From positions 1 to 64,000 of the forward strand of contig NZ_JACBFY010000003.1 of the NCBI RefSeq assembly GCF_021401245.1: a stretch of DNA of 64,000 bases, written 5' to 3'. A program made the position numbers and the translations under genes. Under the pieces are notes generated by a model. That model saw only the letters and a program-made list of their open reading frames with translations, ran no database searches and had not been told where the DNA came from. Below, one piece after another: positions 51,370 through 60,407 of this stretch (position 1 is the stretch's first letter; the number at the start of each line of letters is the position of its first letter). This DNA comes from Pseudacidovorax sp. NFM-22 (GTDB lineage: Bacteria > Pseudomonadota > Gammaproteobacteria > Burkholderiales > Burkholderiaceae_C).

Positions 51370-52936
51370 CCGAGGCGTCCTCGCGCAGCGCCGCCTTGTG
51401 GATCTTGCCGGCCGGCGTGAGGGGCAGCGCGTCGCGCACCACCACCTGGCGCGGCATCTTGTAGTCGGCGATGCGCCCCTCGCAGTGCGCCAGCACCTCT
51501 TCGGCCGTGAGCGCGCTGCCAGGCCGGGCCACGACGAAGTAGCGTCCCACCTCGCCGAGCACCGGGTCGGGCACACCCACGCCGGCCACCATCAGCACGG
51601 CCGGGTGGGTGGCGATGAGGGCTTCCACCTCCGCCGGGTAGACGTTGAAGCCGCCCTGGATGTACATGTCCTTCATGCGGCCGCGCAGCGTGATGAAGCC
51701 GCGTGCATCCACCTCGCCCAGGTCGCCGGTGCGCAGCCAGCCGTCCTCGAAGCCGCCCTGGCCGGCCGCCGCACCGATGTAGCCGCGCACCACGCCGCCA
51801 CCGCGGAATTGCAGCTCGCCGATCTCGCCGGCGGGCACGGTGCCGCCGTCGGGCGCGCACACACGCACCTCGACACCTTCGAGCGGCATGCCGATGCTGC
51901 GCATCAGGTCCTCGTCCGTGCCGTGCCAGGGCGTCATCACCAGCGCGCCCGAGGCTTCGGAGAGGCCGTAGAGGTTCATCACGGTGGCGCTTGGCATGCG
52001 CTGGCGCAGCTGGGACAGCAGCGTGGCATCGGCATTGGAACCGCCGGTGATGATCAGCCGTACCGAGCTCAGGTCGACCTCGGCAGGGTCCGGATGCGTG
52101 AGCAGCAGCGTCATCATGGTCGGCACGCCCACGAGGATGGCGGGCGGATGCCGCCGGATCATGTCCAGCACGGTCTTGGCCTTGAACACCGGCACCAGCT
52201 CGCAGCTGCCGCCTGCCAGCATCTGGGCCAGGATGCCGCAGGTGATGCCACCGACGTGGTTGAAGGGGTTGGCCAGCTGCATCAGCTCGCCCGGCTGCAC
52301 GCGGGTGTGGCGGGCCTGCGCGGCCGCCGAGGCAAGCAGGCTGCGGTGGGTGAGCGCACAGCCCTTGGGCTTGCCGGTGGTGCCCGAGGTGTAGATCACC
52401 ATCGCCAGGTCGTCGGGCTGCACGGCCGCCGTGGCGGCCTGGAGCGCACCTTCGTCGATGCGGGCGCCGGCCATCGTCGCGAAGGCCTCGCCATCGATGG
52501 CGAGCACGCGGCGCAGCGCGGGCAGGGTGGGCGCCATCGCATCGATGGCGGCCTGGAAGTCGAAGCCGTCGATGCAGCGCGTGGTGAACACAGCCCGGGC
52601 CTCGCTGTCGGCGAGCATGAAGCCGATCTCCGCCTCGCGGTAGCGCGGGCTCAGTGCCACCACGGCGACGCCGATTCGCGTCGCCGCGAAGAAGAGCTGC
52701 AGCCATTCGATCTGGTTGAAGCACAGCACGGCGATGCGGTCGCCGCGCACCAGGCCCATGTGCAGCAGCGCGCTGGCGAGGCGGCGGCTTGCGGCGTCCA
52801 GGTCGGCAAAGGCGAAGCGGCGCTCGCCGTCGATGTAGGCGGTCACGTGGTGATGGCGCAGGGCTGCGTGGTGCAGTGCGGCCGGCAGCAGCAGGCCGGG
52901 CGGGACGAGGGTATCGGCGGGGGGCAGATCGGCCAT
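51365..52936 (-). CDS. Acyl-CoA ligase (AMP-forming)
   Basis: A 523-residue member of the ANL superfamily. The P-loop MVIYTSGTTGKPKGCALTH, the A5 LYGLSEASG, the A7/A8 DGWLRTGDLGEVDARGF plus GRMKDMYIQGGFNVYPAEVE and the C-terminal catalytic lysine in TPAGKIHK are all present. It activates a carboxylic acid to its CoA thioester. The stop TAG lies inside the CTAG at the edge of the palindromic element. Divergent from the acyl-CoA dehydrogenase gene, separated by 150 bases without a gene. Confidence 0.92.
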   Translation of the reverse strand: MADLPPADTLVPPGLLLPAALHHAALRHHHVTAYIDGERRFAFADLDAASRRLASALLHMGLVRGDRIAVLCFNQIEWLQLFFAATRIGVAVVALSPRYREAEIGFMLADSEARAVFTTRCIDGFDFQAAIDAMAPTLPALRRVLAIDGEAFATMAGARIDEGALQAATAAVQPDDLAMVIYTSGTTGKPKGCALTHRSLLASAAAQARHTRVQPGELMQLANPFNHVGGITCGILAQMLAGGSCELVPVFKAKTVLDMIRRHPPAILVGVPTMMTLLLTHPDPAEVDLSSVRLIITGGSNADATLLSQLRQRMPSATVMNLYGLSEASGALVMTPWHGTDEDLMRSIGMPLEGVEVRVCAPDGGTVPAGEIGELQFRGGGVVRGYIGAAAGQGGFEDGWLRTGDLGEVDARGFITLRGRMKDMYIQGGFNVYPAEVEALIATHPAVLMVAGVGVPDPVLGEVGRYFVVARPGSALTAEEVLAHCEGRIADYKMPRQVVVRDALPLTPAGKIHKAALREDASA

Positions 52937-53086
52937 GGGCAGCGAAGAAGAGTGCGGCAACGCGGAACCCGTCAGCCTAGGCAGCGAAGGCCTGGCTGGC
53001 TTGCGTGAACTCGCTGCCGGCAGCCAGTTCGCACAAGACTGGGATCTCCGCTGCCGGTAGCCTTGCAGCAGCATCAGGAGACCGCG

Positions 53087-54262
53087 ATGGACCTGCTCGA
53101 AGCGCCGCCGCTTCCCTTTCATTTCACGCCCGAGCACGAGCAGTTCCGCGCCAGCCTGCGCGACTTCATCGCTCGGGAGATCACGCCCCATGTGCACGAG
53201 TGGGACGAGGCCGAGACCTTTCCGCGCTCGCTCTATGCCCGCATGGCCGAGCTTGGCGTGCAGGGCCTGGGCTACCCCGAAGCCTATGGCGGCACACCCA
53301 CTGACCTGTTCTACCAGCTGGTCGTGGCCGAGGAGTTCGCGCGCTGCGGCAGCGGCGGCGTGCAGGCCTCGCTCCTGTCGCACAGCATCGCGCTGCCGCC
53401 GGTGCTCAAGGCCGGCAGCGAGGCGCTGCGCCAGCGGGTGATTCCGCCGGTGCTGGCGGGGCAGAAGATCGCGGCCCTGGCCATCACCGAGCCATCTGGT
53501 GGCTCCGACGTGGCCAGTCTGCGCACGACGGCCGTGCGCGACGGCGACCACTACATCGTGAGTGGCGAGAAGACCTTTATTACCTCCGGCGTGCGCGCCG
53601 ACTTCATCACCACGGCCGTGCGCACCGACCTGACGGCCAAGGGCGCGGGCGGCATCTCGCTGCTGGTGATCGACGGGGACACGCCGGGCCTGACGCGCAC
53701 ACCGCTCAAGAAGATGGGCTGGTGGAGCTCCGACACCGCGCACCTGCGCTTCGACCAGTGCCGGGTGCCGGTGACGCATCTCGTCGGCGAAGAGAACCAC
53801 GGCTTCAAGCTGGTGATGAACAACTTCAACAGCGAGCGCCTGCTGATGGCCGCGCTGGCCTGCGGTTATGCCGAGGTCTGTCTGAACGAGGCGCTCGACT
53901 GGACGCGCCAGCGCAGCGTGGGCGGCAGCCTGCTGTCCGACCGGCAAGTGGTGCGTCACAAGCTGATGGACATGGTCATGCGCATCGACGCGACCCGCGC
54001 GCTGCTGCATGACCTGGCCTACCGCATCGAACACCAGCTGGCGCAGCCGGCGCAGCTGGTGGCGCGCGTGTGCCTGGCCAAGGTGCAGGCCACGCAGACC
54101 ATGCAGTTCTGTGCCGACCAGGCCGTGCAGCTGCTGGGCGGCATGGGCTTCATGCGCGGCACGAAGAGCGAGCGCATCTACCGCGAGGTCAAGGTCATGA
54201 TGATCGGCGGCGGTGCCGAGGAAGTGATGAAGGACCTGGCTGCGCGGCAGTTGGGCATCTGA
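53087..54262 (+). CDS. Acyl-CoA dehydrogenase
   Basis: A 391-residue flavoprotein: N-terminal helices, then IAALAITEPSGGSDVASLRTT (FAD and substrate binding), YIVSGEKTFITSGVRAD, the mid domain, and the C-terminal AVQLLGGMGFMRGTKSERIYREVKVMMIGGGAEEVM, where the GG-x-EE region near the end holds the likely catalytic glutamate. AGGAG precedes the ATG. In the atu route AtuD-type dehydrogenases oxidise citronellyl-CoA; in the liu route LiuA acts on isovaleryl-CoA. This protein could fit either, or another branched acyl-CoA. Confidence 0.92.
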   Translation: MDLLEAPPLPFHFTPEHEQFRASLRDFIAREITPHVHEWDEAETFPRSLYARMAELGVQGLGYPEAYGGTPTDLFYQLVVAEEFARCGSGGVQASLLSHSIALPPVLKAGSEALRQRVIPPVLAGQKIAALAITEPSGGSDVASLRTTAVRDGDHYIVSGEKTFITSGVRADFITTAVRTDLTAKGAGGISLLVIDGDTPGLTRTPLKKMGWWSSDTAHLRFDQCRVPVTHLVGEENHGFKLVMNNFNSERLLMAALACGYAEVCLNEALDWTRQRSVGGSLLSDRQVVRHKLMDMVMRIDATRALLHDLAYRIEHQLAQPAQLVARVCLAKVQATQTMQFCADQAVQLLGGMGFMRGTKSERIYREVKVMMIGGGAEEVMKDLAARQLGI

Positions 54263-54288
54263 ATGCGACGAACAAGACGACGACCACG

Positions 54289-55119
54289 ATGAACGACACC
54301 ATCGACGACCTGCGCGCCGAGTACGCCGAACTGGCCGGGCTTGCGCGCGGCCTGAGCACCGAACAGTGGCGCCTGCGCAGCGGGTTCTACGGCTGGACGC
54401 CCTGGGACGAGATCGCGCACCTGCTGTACTTCGACGAGACCGCGCTGCTGGCCGCGACCGACGCCGAGGCCTTCGCGCGCGACACCGCGGCCCTCACGGC
54501 ACAGCTGACGGCCGGCCGCGAGATCAGCGCCATCGCGCGCGAGAAATACGGCCACCTCGATGGCGCGGCCTTGCTGGCCCATTGGGAGCCCGTGTCCGCG
54601 CAACTGACCGACGCACTGGCCGCGCTCGACCCCAAGGCGCGGCTGCCCTGGTACGGCCCCAGCATGAGCGCGCGCTCCTTCGCCACCGCGCGGCTGATGG
54701 AGACCTGGGCCCATGGCCAGGACGTGTGGGACGTGGTGAGGCGTCGTCGCCCGGTCGGTCCGCGGCTTCGCCACATCGCGCACATCGGCGTGACCACCTT
54801 CGGCTGGAGCTTCGTCAACCGCGGCCTGCCGGTGCCGGCGGTGGTGCCATACGTGGAACTGCAGCCACCACCCGGCGGCGCAGAAGGCGAGGGCGCCTGG
54901 ACCTGGGGTGACCCGGCGTCGCCCGAATGGGTGCGCGGCACGGCCGAGGACTTCTGCCTGGTGGTGACGCAACGCCGCAACCTGGCCGACACGGCGCTGC
55001 GCCACAGCGACGGCGCCGCACGCGAATGGCTGCAGATCGCCCAGTGCTTTGCCGGCGAACCGGCGAGCGCGCCGCCGCCGGGTGTGCGCCGGGTGGACTA
55101 CCTCGACCCTGTCGCTTGA
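54289..55119 (+). CDS. TIGR03084-type metal-binding protein (DinB/MDMPI-like fold)
   Basis: A 276-residue protein with an N-terminal four-helix unit: LRAEYAELAGLARGLSTEQWR, GWTPWDEIAHLLYFDE (the histidine is a probable metal ligand) and LMETWAHGQDVWD, whose His completes the DinB-like metal site. This is the pattern of mycothiol-dependent maleylpyruvate isomerase relatives and of the TIGR03084 family. Members often sit beside acyl-CoA dehydrogenases, and the function is unknown to me. Since proteobacteria lack mycothiol, another thiol would be needed if it is an isomerase. Confidence 0.8.
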   Translation: MNDTIDDLRAEYAELAGLARGLSTEQWRLRSGFYGWTPWDEIAHLLYFDETALLAATDAEAFARDTAALTAQLTAGREISAIAREKYGHLDGAALLAHWEPVSAQLTDALAALDPKARLPWYGPSMSARSFATARLMETWAHGQDVWDVVRRRRPVGPRLRHIAHIGVTTFGWSFVNRGLPVPAVVPYVELQPPPGGAEGEGAWTWGDPASPEWVRGTAEDFCLVVTQRRNLADTALRHSDGAAREWLQIAQCFAGEPASAPPPGVRRVDYLDPVA

Positions 55120-55985
55120 ACGGCCTGCCGATCACGCTGGAGCTGCAGCCGCGCATCGACGCGGCGCTGGCGGCCTTGCGGGCGGGGCAGGGCGCGCAGG
55201 CGCTGTCGGACCATGCCTTCTCCAACCTGCATCTGTTCCGCGAGGCCCATGCGTACCGCTTCCTGCCCGGCGAATGGCCGGGCGTGGCGGGCCGCACCTA
55301 CGACGGTGCCACGCACTTCATGCCGCTCTTCGACATCGGCACTGCGCCGTGGCCGGTGCTGGATGCCTTCATCGAGATGCATGGCTGTCTCTATCCGGTG
55401 GCCGAGCGTCAGCTCCAGACCTTGCCGGCCGGTCGCTTTGTATGGAGTGCCAACGACGACGACGCGGACTACCTCTATGCGGCCCAGTCCTTCCGCGACT
55501 ATGCAGGGCCGGCCCTGGCCAAGAAGCGCAACCTGGTGCGCCAGTTCCTGGCCCATCACGTCCCCGAGGCCGTGCCTTTCGGCCCATCGTTGGAGGCCGC
55601 GGCGCGCGAGGTACTGGCGGGCTGGATGACCCAGAAGGGCAAGGGCGCGGGCGAGGCCGACGAGCACGCGTGCCTGGAGGCTCTCACGCACGCCGGTCGC
55701 TTCGGGTTCGAGGGCTTCGTGTACTTCGTGCAATCGAAGCCGGTGGCTTTCGTGCTTGCACAGGCGCTGGAGCCGGGTGTTTTCGCCATCCGTTTCGCCA
55801 AGGGGCTGGACAGCCATGTGGGCATCTACCCGTTCATGTTCCAGCACTTCTGTCGATCGTTCGCGCGTCCGGTGCTTTGGTTGAACTTCGAGCAGGACAT
55901 GGGCAATCCGGGGTTCCGGCGGAGCAAGCGGTCGTATGCGCCGCAGGCCTTGCTGGCGAAGTGGCGGGTGGCACGTTCGCTTTGA
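55116..55985 (+). CDS. DUF2156 (phosphatidylglycerol lysyltransferase C-terminal-like) protein, TTG start
   Basis: A 289-residue protein with the GNAT-like DUF2156 fold: ALSDHAFSNLHLFREAHAYRFL, DDADYLYAAQSFRDYAGPALAKKRN, RFGFEGFVYFVQSKPVAFVL, AIRFAKGLDSHVGIYPFMFQHFC and LNFEQDMGNPGFRRSKRSYAP. The family normally moves aminoacyl groups from tRNA to lipids; this stand-alone domain lacks the membrane part. The start TTG at 55116 overlaps the preceding stop (TTGA) and is preferred since earlier in-frame codons read as an Arg-rich shadow. Translational coupling to the TIGR03084 gene is likely. Confidence 0.8.
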   Translation: MNGLPITLELQPRIDAALAALRAGQGAQALSDHAFSNLHLFREAHAYRFLPGEWPGVAGRTYDGATHFMPLFDIGTAPWPVLDAFIEMHGCLYPVAERQLQTLPAGRFVWSANDDDADYLYAAQSFRDYAGPALAKKRNLVRQFLAHHVPEAVPFGPSLEAAAREVLAGWMTQKGKGAGEADEHACLEALTHAGRFGFEGFVYFVQSKPVAFVLAQALEPGVFAIRFAKGLDSHVGIYPFMFQHFCRSFARPVLWLNFEQDMGNPGFRRSKRSYAPQALLAKWRVARSL

Positions 55986-56085
55986 CCCTGGCCCCTCGCC
56001 GACGGTGGGGGTTTGCGGTGGTCCAACGTTCGTGGGGATGGTCCGGCGCTGGTGCAGGTGAGGGCTCAGTCGTTGACGATGGTCC

Positions 56086-56333
56086 GGCCCTGGAGCCGGT
56101 GAGGGCGTGGCGGCGCTTCAAGTGGGGCGGTCGGCGCTGCGCGCCGACTTCCCTGCGGTGCTCGGACGGACGGGCCGCGGCAGAACTCGCTACGCGCTTC
56201 GCGCTGCGCTCAAACAACTGCCGCGAGTCAGTTCACGAAGCGGGCCTGTCCTTCGGCAGGCCCGCAGCCCGTCCGCCCTGCGCTCCTCGGCGCCCCACAG
56301 GCGCGCCGCCACGCCCTCACCGGCACCAGGGCC
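56086..56333. repeat. 248-bp nested inverted repeat element
   Basis: A perfect 21-bp pair (56096-56116 / 56303-56323), extended outward with a few mismatches to about 31 bases, encloses an 8-bp pair (56122-56129 / 56291-56298), a 9-bp pair (56167-56175 / 56267-56275) and small hairpins such as GTCGGCGC-TGC-GCGCCGAC. The core text around AGAACTCGCTACGCGCTTCG is of a kind often seen dispersed between genes in this order. Upstream, 56037-56080 partly repeats its edge (GATGGTCCGG...GGTGAGGG). No transposase. Confidence 0.7.
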
Positions 56334-56445
56334 TGCGGGATGGTTGATCGGCCGGCATGAGCGCTGCGCCAACGCTCGAGACCTTTGCTTCGTCGGCGCG
56401 TTCAATCCAGCACGGGCCTCCCCCCAGTGCACCACCACCGTGTCC

Positions 56446-56532
56446 CGCGCGTCGGGGCCGGGGCCTGGGGGCCGCGGGCGATTTCTGAAAAAGTATGAGC
56501 CCGCGGCCCCCAGGCCCCGGCCCCGACGCGCG
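56446..56532. repeat. Perfect 34-bp inverted repeat, 19-base loop
   Basis: Arms 56446-56479 and 56499-56532 are exact reverse complements over 34 bases, almost wholly G and C, around an AT-rich 19-base loop (GATTTCTGAAAAAGTATGA). This is by far the strongest simple hairpin in the window. It lies 186 bases upstream of the carboxyltransferase gene and could terminate read-through or form a cruciform. Confidence 0.85.
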
Positions 56533-56603
56533 CACCCCGGACCGAAGTGCACCCTGCACCCCGGACCGAAGTGCACCGTGCGCCCCCGACCGAAGTGCCC
56601 GAC
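56532..56603. repeat. Three 24-bp tandem repeats
   Basis: Units at 56532-56555, 56556-56579 and 56580-56603; the first two differ in one base, the third is more diverged. The core is CCCCGGACCGAAGTGCACC. They abut the 34-bp inverted repeat and precede the carboxyltransferase gene by 115 bases. The remaining stretches of the 55986-56717 gap show no convincing gene. Confidence 0.8.
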
Positions 56604-56717
56604 GCACGCCAGACAGCCACTTCGCGCAAGACCCGCAACGCCCCGCTGCCTAAGCTGACCCCCATCCCACCCGGCGGGCGTCCGCAGCACCGCAGACGCC
56701 CGCACCAGAAGCAGCCC

Positions 56718-58340
56718 ATGGCCATCATCGAGTCGACCATCTCCCCCGGCAGCGATGCCTTCGAAGCCAACCGCGCCGGCATGCTCGCGCTGATCGAGCG
56801 CGTGCGCACCTACCAGCAACGCAGCATCACCACCTCTGCCAAGTCCAGAGAGCGCTTTGAAAAGCGCGGCCAGTTGCTCCCACGCGAGCGCCTGGCCCTG
56901 CTGCTCGACCCCGGCACGCCCTTCCTCGAGATCGGTGCCCTCGCCGGCCTGGGCCTCGACAACCCCGACCTCGACCGCAGCGTCCCCGGTGGCGGCGTCA
57001 TCGGCGGCATCGGCTGGGTCAGCGGCGTGCGGGTCATGGTCAATGCGTCCGACTCCGGCATCGACGCTGGCGCCCTGCAGCCCATGGGCATCCCCAAGCA
57101 GCTTCGCATGCAGGAGCTGGCGCTGGAGAACAAGCTGCCCTACATGCAGCTCGTGGAGTCGGCCGGCGCCAACCTCATGACCTACAAGGTCGAGGAATTC
57201 GTCACCGGCGGCAGCCTGTTCCGCAACATCGCGCGCATCTCCGCCGCCGGCCTGCCGGTGGTCACCGTCACGCATGGATCGTCCACCGCGGGCGGGGCCT
57301 ACCAGACGGGCCTGTCGGACTACATCATCATGGTGCGCGGCCGCTCTCGGGCCTTCCTGGCCGGGCCGCCGCTGCTCAAGGCCGCCACCGGCGAGATCGC
57401 GACCGAGGAGGAACTGGGCGGCGCCCTCATGCACACCAGCATCTCGGGCCTCGGCGACTACCTGGCCGAGGACGACCGCGACGCCATCCGCCTGGCCCGC
57501 GAGATCCTGGCCAACATCGACTGGCAGCGCAGCATGCCGGCCGAGCCCCCGCGTCCCTTCAAGCCGCCACGCCACGACGCGGAGGAACTGCTGGGCATCA
57601 TGCCCATGGACCACAAGCGGCCCGTGGACATGAAGCAGGTCATCGCCCGCATCGCCGACGACTCCGACTTCCTCGAATTCGGCGCCGGCTACGGCAGCGC
57701 CACCGTCGTCGGCCACATCAAGATCGAAGGCATGCCGCTGGGCATCGTCACCAACAACGGGCCCATCGACCCGGCCGGCGCGGCCAAGGCCACGCACTTC
57801 ATCCAGGCCTGCTGCCAGTCGCGCACGCCCATCCTCTACCTCAACAACACGACCGGCTTCATGGTGGGCCGCGCCTACGAAGAGGCCGGCATCATCAAGC
57901 ACGGCTCCAAGATGATCCAGGCCGTGACCAATGCGACGGTGCCGCAGATCACGATCTACTGCGGTGCCTCCTTCGGGGCCGGCAACTACGGCATGTGCGG
58001 CCGCGGCTTCCAGCCGCGCTTCTGCTTCAGCTGGCCCAACGCCAAGACGGCCGTGATGGGCGGCGAGCAGGCGGCGCAGACCATGGTCAACGTGACCGAG
58101 GCCGCCATGAAGCGCAAGGGCGGCGAGGTGGATCACGCGAAGCTGGCCGAGCTGGAGCGCCGCATCGTCGAGCGCTTCGACAGCCAGATGAGCGTGTTCA
58201 CCACCAGCGCGCACCTGCTGGACGACGGCGTGATCGACCCGCGCGACACCCGCGCCGTGCTGGCCAACGTGCTGGCCATCTGCCGCGATGCCGAACTGCG
58301 CCAGCCGCAAGCCATGCAGTTCTCCGTGGCCCGGCCATGA
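56718..58340 (+). CDS. Acyl-CoA carboxylase, carboxyltransferase (beta) subunit
   Basis: A 540-residue carboxyltransferase of the MCCB/AtuC/PCCB family. N-terminal crotonase half: LLPRERLALLLDPGTPFLEIGALAG, GSSTAGGAYQTGLSD and FLAGPPLLKAATGE; C-terminal half: NNGPIDPAGAAKATHFIQ, LNNTTGFMVGRAYE, GASFGAGNYGMCGR and MGGEQAAQTM. The loop where LiuB and AtuC carry NDATVKGGTYYP reads NASDSGIDAGALQP here, so acyl specificity may be new. It is followed by the biotin subunit gene with an ATGA overlap. The ATG at 56718 is where family similarity begins. Confidence 0.92.
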   Translation: MAIIESTISPGSDAFEANRAGMLALIERVRTYQQRSITTSAKSRERFEKRGQLLPRERLALLLDPGTPFLEIGALAGLGLDNPDLDRSVPGGGVIGGIGWVSGVRVMVNASDSGIDAGALQPMGIPKQLRMQELALENKLPYMQLVESAGANLMTYKVEEFVTGGSLFRNIARISAAGLPVVTVTHGSSTAGGAYQTGLSDYIIMVRGRSRAFLAGPPLLKAATGEIATEEELGGALMHTSISGLGDYLAEDDRDAIRLAREILANIDWQRSMPAEPPRPFKPPRHDAEELLGIMPMDHKRPVDMKQVIARIADDSDFLEFGAGYGSATVVGHIKIEGMPLGIVTNNGPIDPAGAAKATHFIQACCQSRTPILYLNNTTGFMVGRAYEEAGIIKHGSKMIQAVTNATVPQITIYCGASFGAGNYGMCGRGFQPRFCFSWPNAKTAVMGGEQAAQTMVNVTEAAMKRKGGEVDHAKLAELERRIVERFDSQMSVFTTSAHLLDDGVIDPRDTRAVLANVLAICRDAELRQPQAMQFSVARP

Positions 58341-60364
58341 CCTCCCGCGACCGATCGAACACCCACGCCATGACCGCCGACACCCCCGCGCGCACGCCCT
58401 TCCGCAAGATCCTGATCGCCAACCGCGGCGAGATCGCGCTGCGCATCATCCGCACCGCCCGCGCCCTGGGCTACCGCACCGTGGCCGTCCATTCCACCGC
58501 CGATGCCGGCGCGCGCCATGTGCGCGAGGCCGACCAGGCGGTATGCATCGGCGAGCCGCTGCCCGCGCAGAGCTACCTGCGCATTCCGGCGCTCATCGAG
58601 GCCGCCCGCCGCAGCGGGGCGGATGCGGTGCACCCGGGCTACGGCTTCCTGGCCGAGAACGAGGACTTCGCCCAGGCCTGCCACGACGCCGGGCTGGTCT
58701 TCATCGGCCCCTCGGCCGAGGCGATCCGGGCCATGGGCAACAAGGCCGGCGCCAAGGTGCTGATGCAGGGCGCAGGCGTGCCGTGCATTCCGGGCTACCA
58801 GGGCGAGGACCAGAGCGAGGCGCGCCTGGCCGACGAGGCGGGGCGCATCGGCTTCCCGGTCATGATCAAGGCCACGGCCGGCGGCGGCGGCCGGGGCATG
58901 CGGCTGGTGAACAGCGCGGCCGAGTTTCCCGAGCTGCTGCGCAGCGCCCGCTCCGAGGCGCAGAGCGCCTTCGGCGACCCCGAGGTGATCCTGGAGCGCG
59001 CCATCGTGCGGCCGCGGCACATCGAGATCCAGGTCTTCGCCGACCGTCACGGCCACGCCATCCACCTGGGCGAGCGCGACTGCTCGGTGCAGCGCCGTCA
59101 CCAGAAGCTGATCGAGGAGGCGCCATCGCCCGCCGTCGACGCCGACCTGCGGGCACGGATGGGCGCCACCGCGGTGGCCGCCGTCAAGGCCATCCGCTAT
59201 GAAGGTGCGGGCACGCTCGAGTTCCTGCTCGACGCCGAGGGCCGCTACTACTTCATGGAGATGAACACGCGGCTGCAGGTGGAGCATCCGGTCACCGAGG
59301 CCATCACGGGCCTGGACCTGGTGGCGCTGCAGTTGTGTGTGGCCGCGGGTGAGCCGCTCGCCATCGCGCAGGAGGATGTGCGTTTCAGCGGCCATGCCAT
59401 CGAGGTGCGCCTGTGCGCGGAGGACGCCGACCAGGGCTTCATGCCCCAGAGCGGCACCATGGCCCTGTGGCAGATGCCGCCCCAGCTGCGGGTGGAGCAT
59501 GCGCTGCAGTCCGGCGCCGACATCCCGCCGTACTACGACTCCATGATCGCCAAGCTGATCGCCCTCGGCGACAGCCGCGAGGATGCGCGCCGCCTGCTGA
59601 TGGCCGGCCTGGAGGACGCGGTGGCGCTGGGCGTGACCACCAACCAGGCCTTCCTGCACCGCTGCCTGGGCCACGAGGTCTTCGCTGCCGGTGGCGCGAC
59701 CACCGCCTTCATCGCCGAGCACCAGGCCGCGCTGCTGGCGCCCGACGCGGCCCTGCGCGCGCGGGCCGCGGCCATCGCCGCCGTGCTGTTGTACGAGACC
59801 ACCGCCGCACCGCCGGCGGCCGGCCAGCGGCGGCTGGCGCCCAGCCTGCCCATCGGCATGCGCCTGCAGGTGGGCGGGGAGGCCGTGGCCGCCAGTGTGG
59901 TGCTGACCGAGGGGCGTCACTTCGCGGTCGGCATCGGCGAGGCCACCTACCGCATTGCGCTGGACGGGCTGGCGCAGCACCGCGCCCGCTTCACCTGCGA
60001 CGGCCTGCAGGAGAGCGCCGCCTTCCACCGCGATGGCGCGACGCTGCTGCTGCACTACGCCGGCCTGCCCATGCGCATCGAGGACCGCACGCGCGCCGCG
60101 GCGGCGCGCCAGGGCGAGGCGGGCGGAGACGGCAAGGTGCGCGCCTCCATGAACGGCCGTGTCGTGGCGGTGCTGGCCGCCATCGGCGACACGGTGCAGG
60201 CCGGCCAGCCGGTGCTCACGCTGGAGGCCATGAAGATGGAACACGTGCATGCCGCGCCCGTGGCGGGCCGGCTGGTCGCGCTGCATGTGAAGACCGGCGA
60301 CCAGGTGGCGGCAAGCCGCGTGGTCGCCGAGATCGAGGCGGTGGCGCCGGCCGAGCCCGCGTGA
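58337..60364 (+). CDS. Acyl-CoA carboxylase, biotin carboxylase/BCCP (alpha) subunit
   Basis: A 675-residue protein: biotin carboxylase domain (FRKILIANRGEIALRIIRTA, ATAGGGGRGMRLV ATP loop, ERDCSVQRRHQKLIEE, MEMNTRLQVEHPVTE) to about residue 460, a linker domain, and a C-terminal biotinyl domain with EAMKMEH, biotin lysine at residue 633. Size and order match the alpha subunits of methylcrotonyl- and geranyl-CoA carboxylases. The ATG overlaps the beta subunit stop; a second in-frame ATG at 58370 also precedes the conserved start. Together the two subunits carboxylate an acyl-CoA at the expense of ATP and bicarbonate. Confidence 0.95.
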   Translation: MTSRDRSNTHAMTADTPARTPFRKILIANRGEIALRIIRTARALGYRTVAVHSTADAGARHVREADQAVCIGEPLPAQSYLRIPALIEAARRSGADAVHPGYGFLAENEDFAQACHDAGLVFIGPSAEAIRAMGNKAGAKVLMQGAGVPCIPGYQGEDQSEARLADEAGRIGFPVMIKATAGGGGRGMRLVNSAAEFPELLRSARSEAQSAFGDPEVILERAIVRPRHIEIQVFADRHGHAIHLGERDCSVQRRHQKLIEEAPSPAVDADLRARMGATAVAAVKAIRYEGAGTLEFLLDAEGRYYFMEMNTRLQVEHPVTEAITGLDLVALQLCVAAGEPLAIAQEDVRFSGHAIEVRLCAEDADQGFMPQSGTMALWQMPPQLRVEHALQSGADIPPYYDSMIAKLIALGDSREDARRLLMAGLEDAVALGVTTNQAFLHRCLGHEVFAAGGATTAFIAEHQAALLAPDAALRARAAAIAAVLLYETTAAPPAAGQRRLAPSLPIGMRLQVGGEAVAASVVLTEGRHFAVGIGEATYRIALDGLAQHRARFTCDGLQESAAFHRDGATLLLHYAGLPMRIEDRTRAAAARQGEAGGDGKVRASMNGRVVAVLAAIGDTVQAGQPVLTLEAMKMEHVHAAPVAGRLVALHVKTGDQVAASRVVAEIEAVAPAEPA

Positions 60365-60407
60365 AGGCACGCGCGCCTCCCTTTCCATTCCTTCCAGCGA
60401 GACGTCC

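Noticed and set aside
56532-56603. The 24-bp repeats as a CRISPR array
   Set aside because: The units are directly tandem without spacers and no cas genes are present.
56107-56658. A 183-codon frame in the long gap before the carboxylase genes
   Set aside because: It runs through palindromic and tandem repeats, is Arg/Ala/Pro-rich and has no ribosome binding site.
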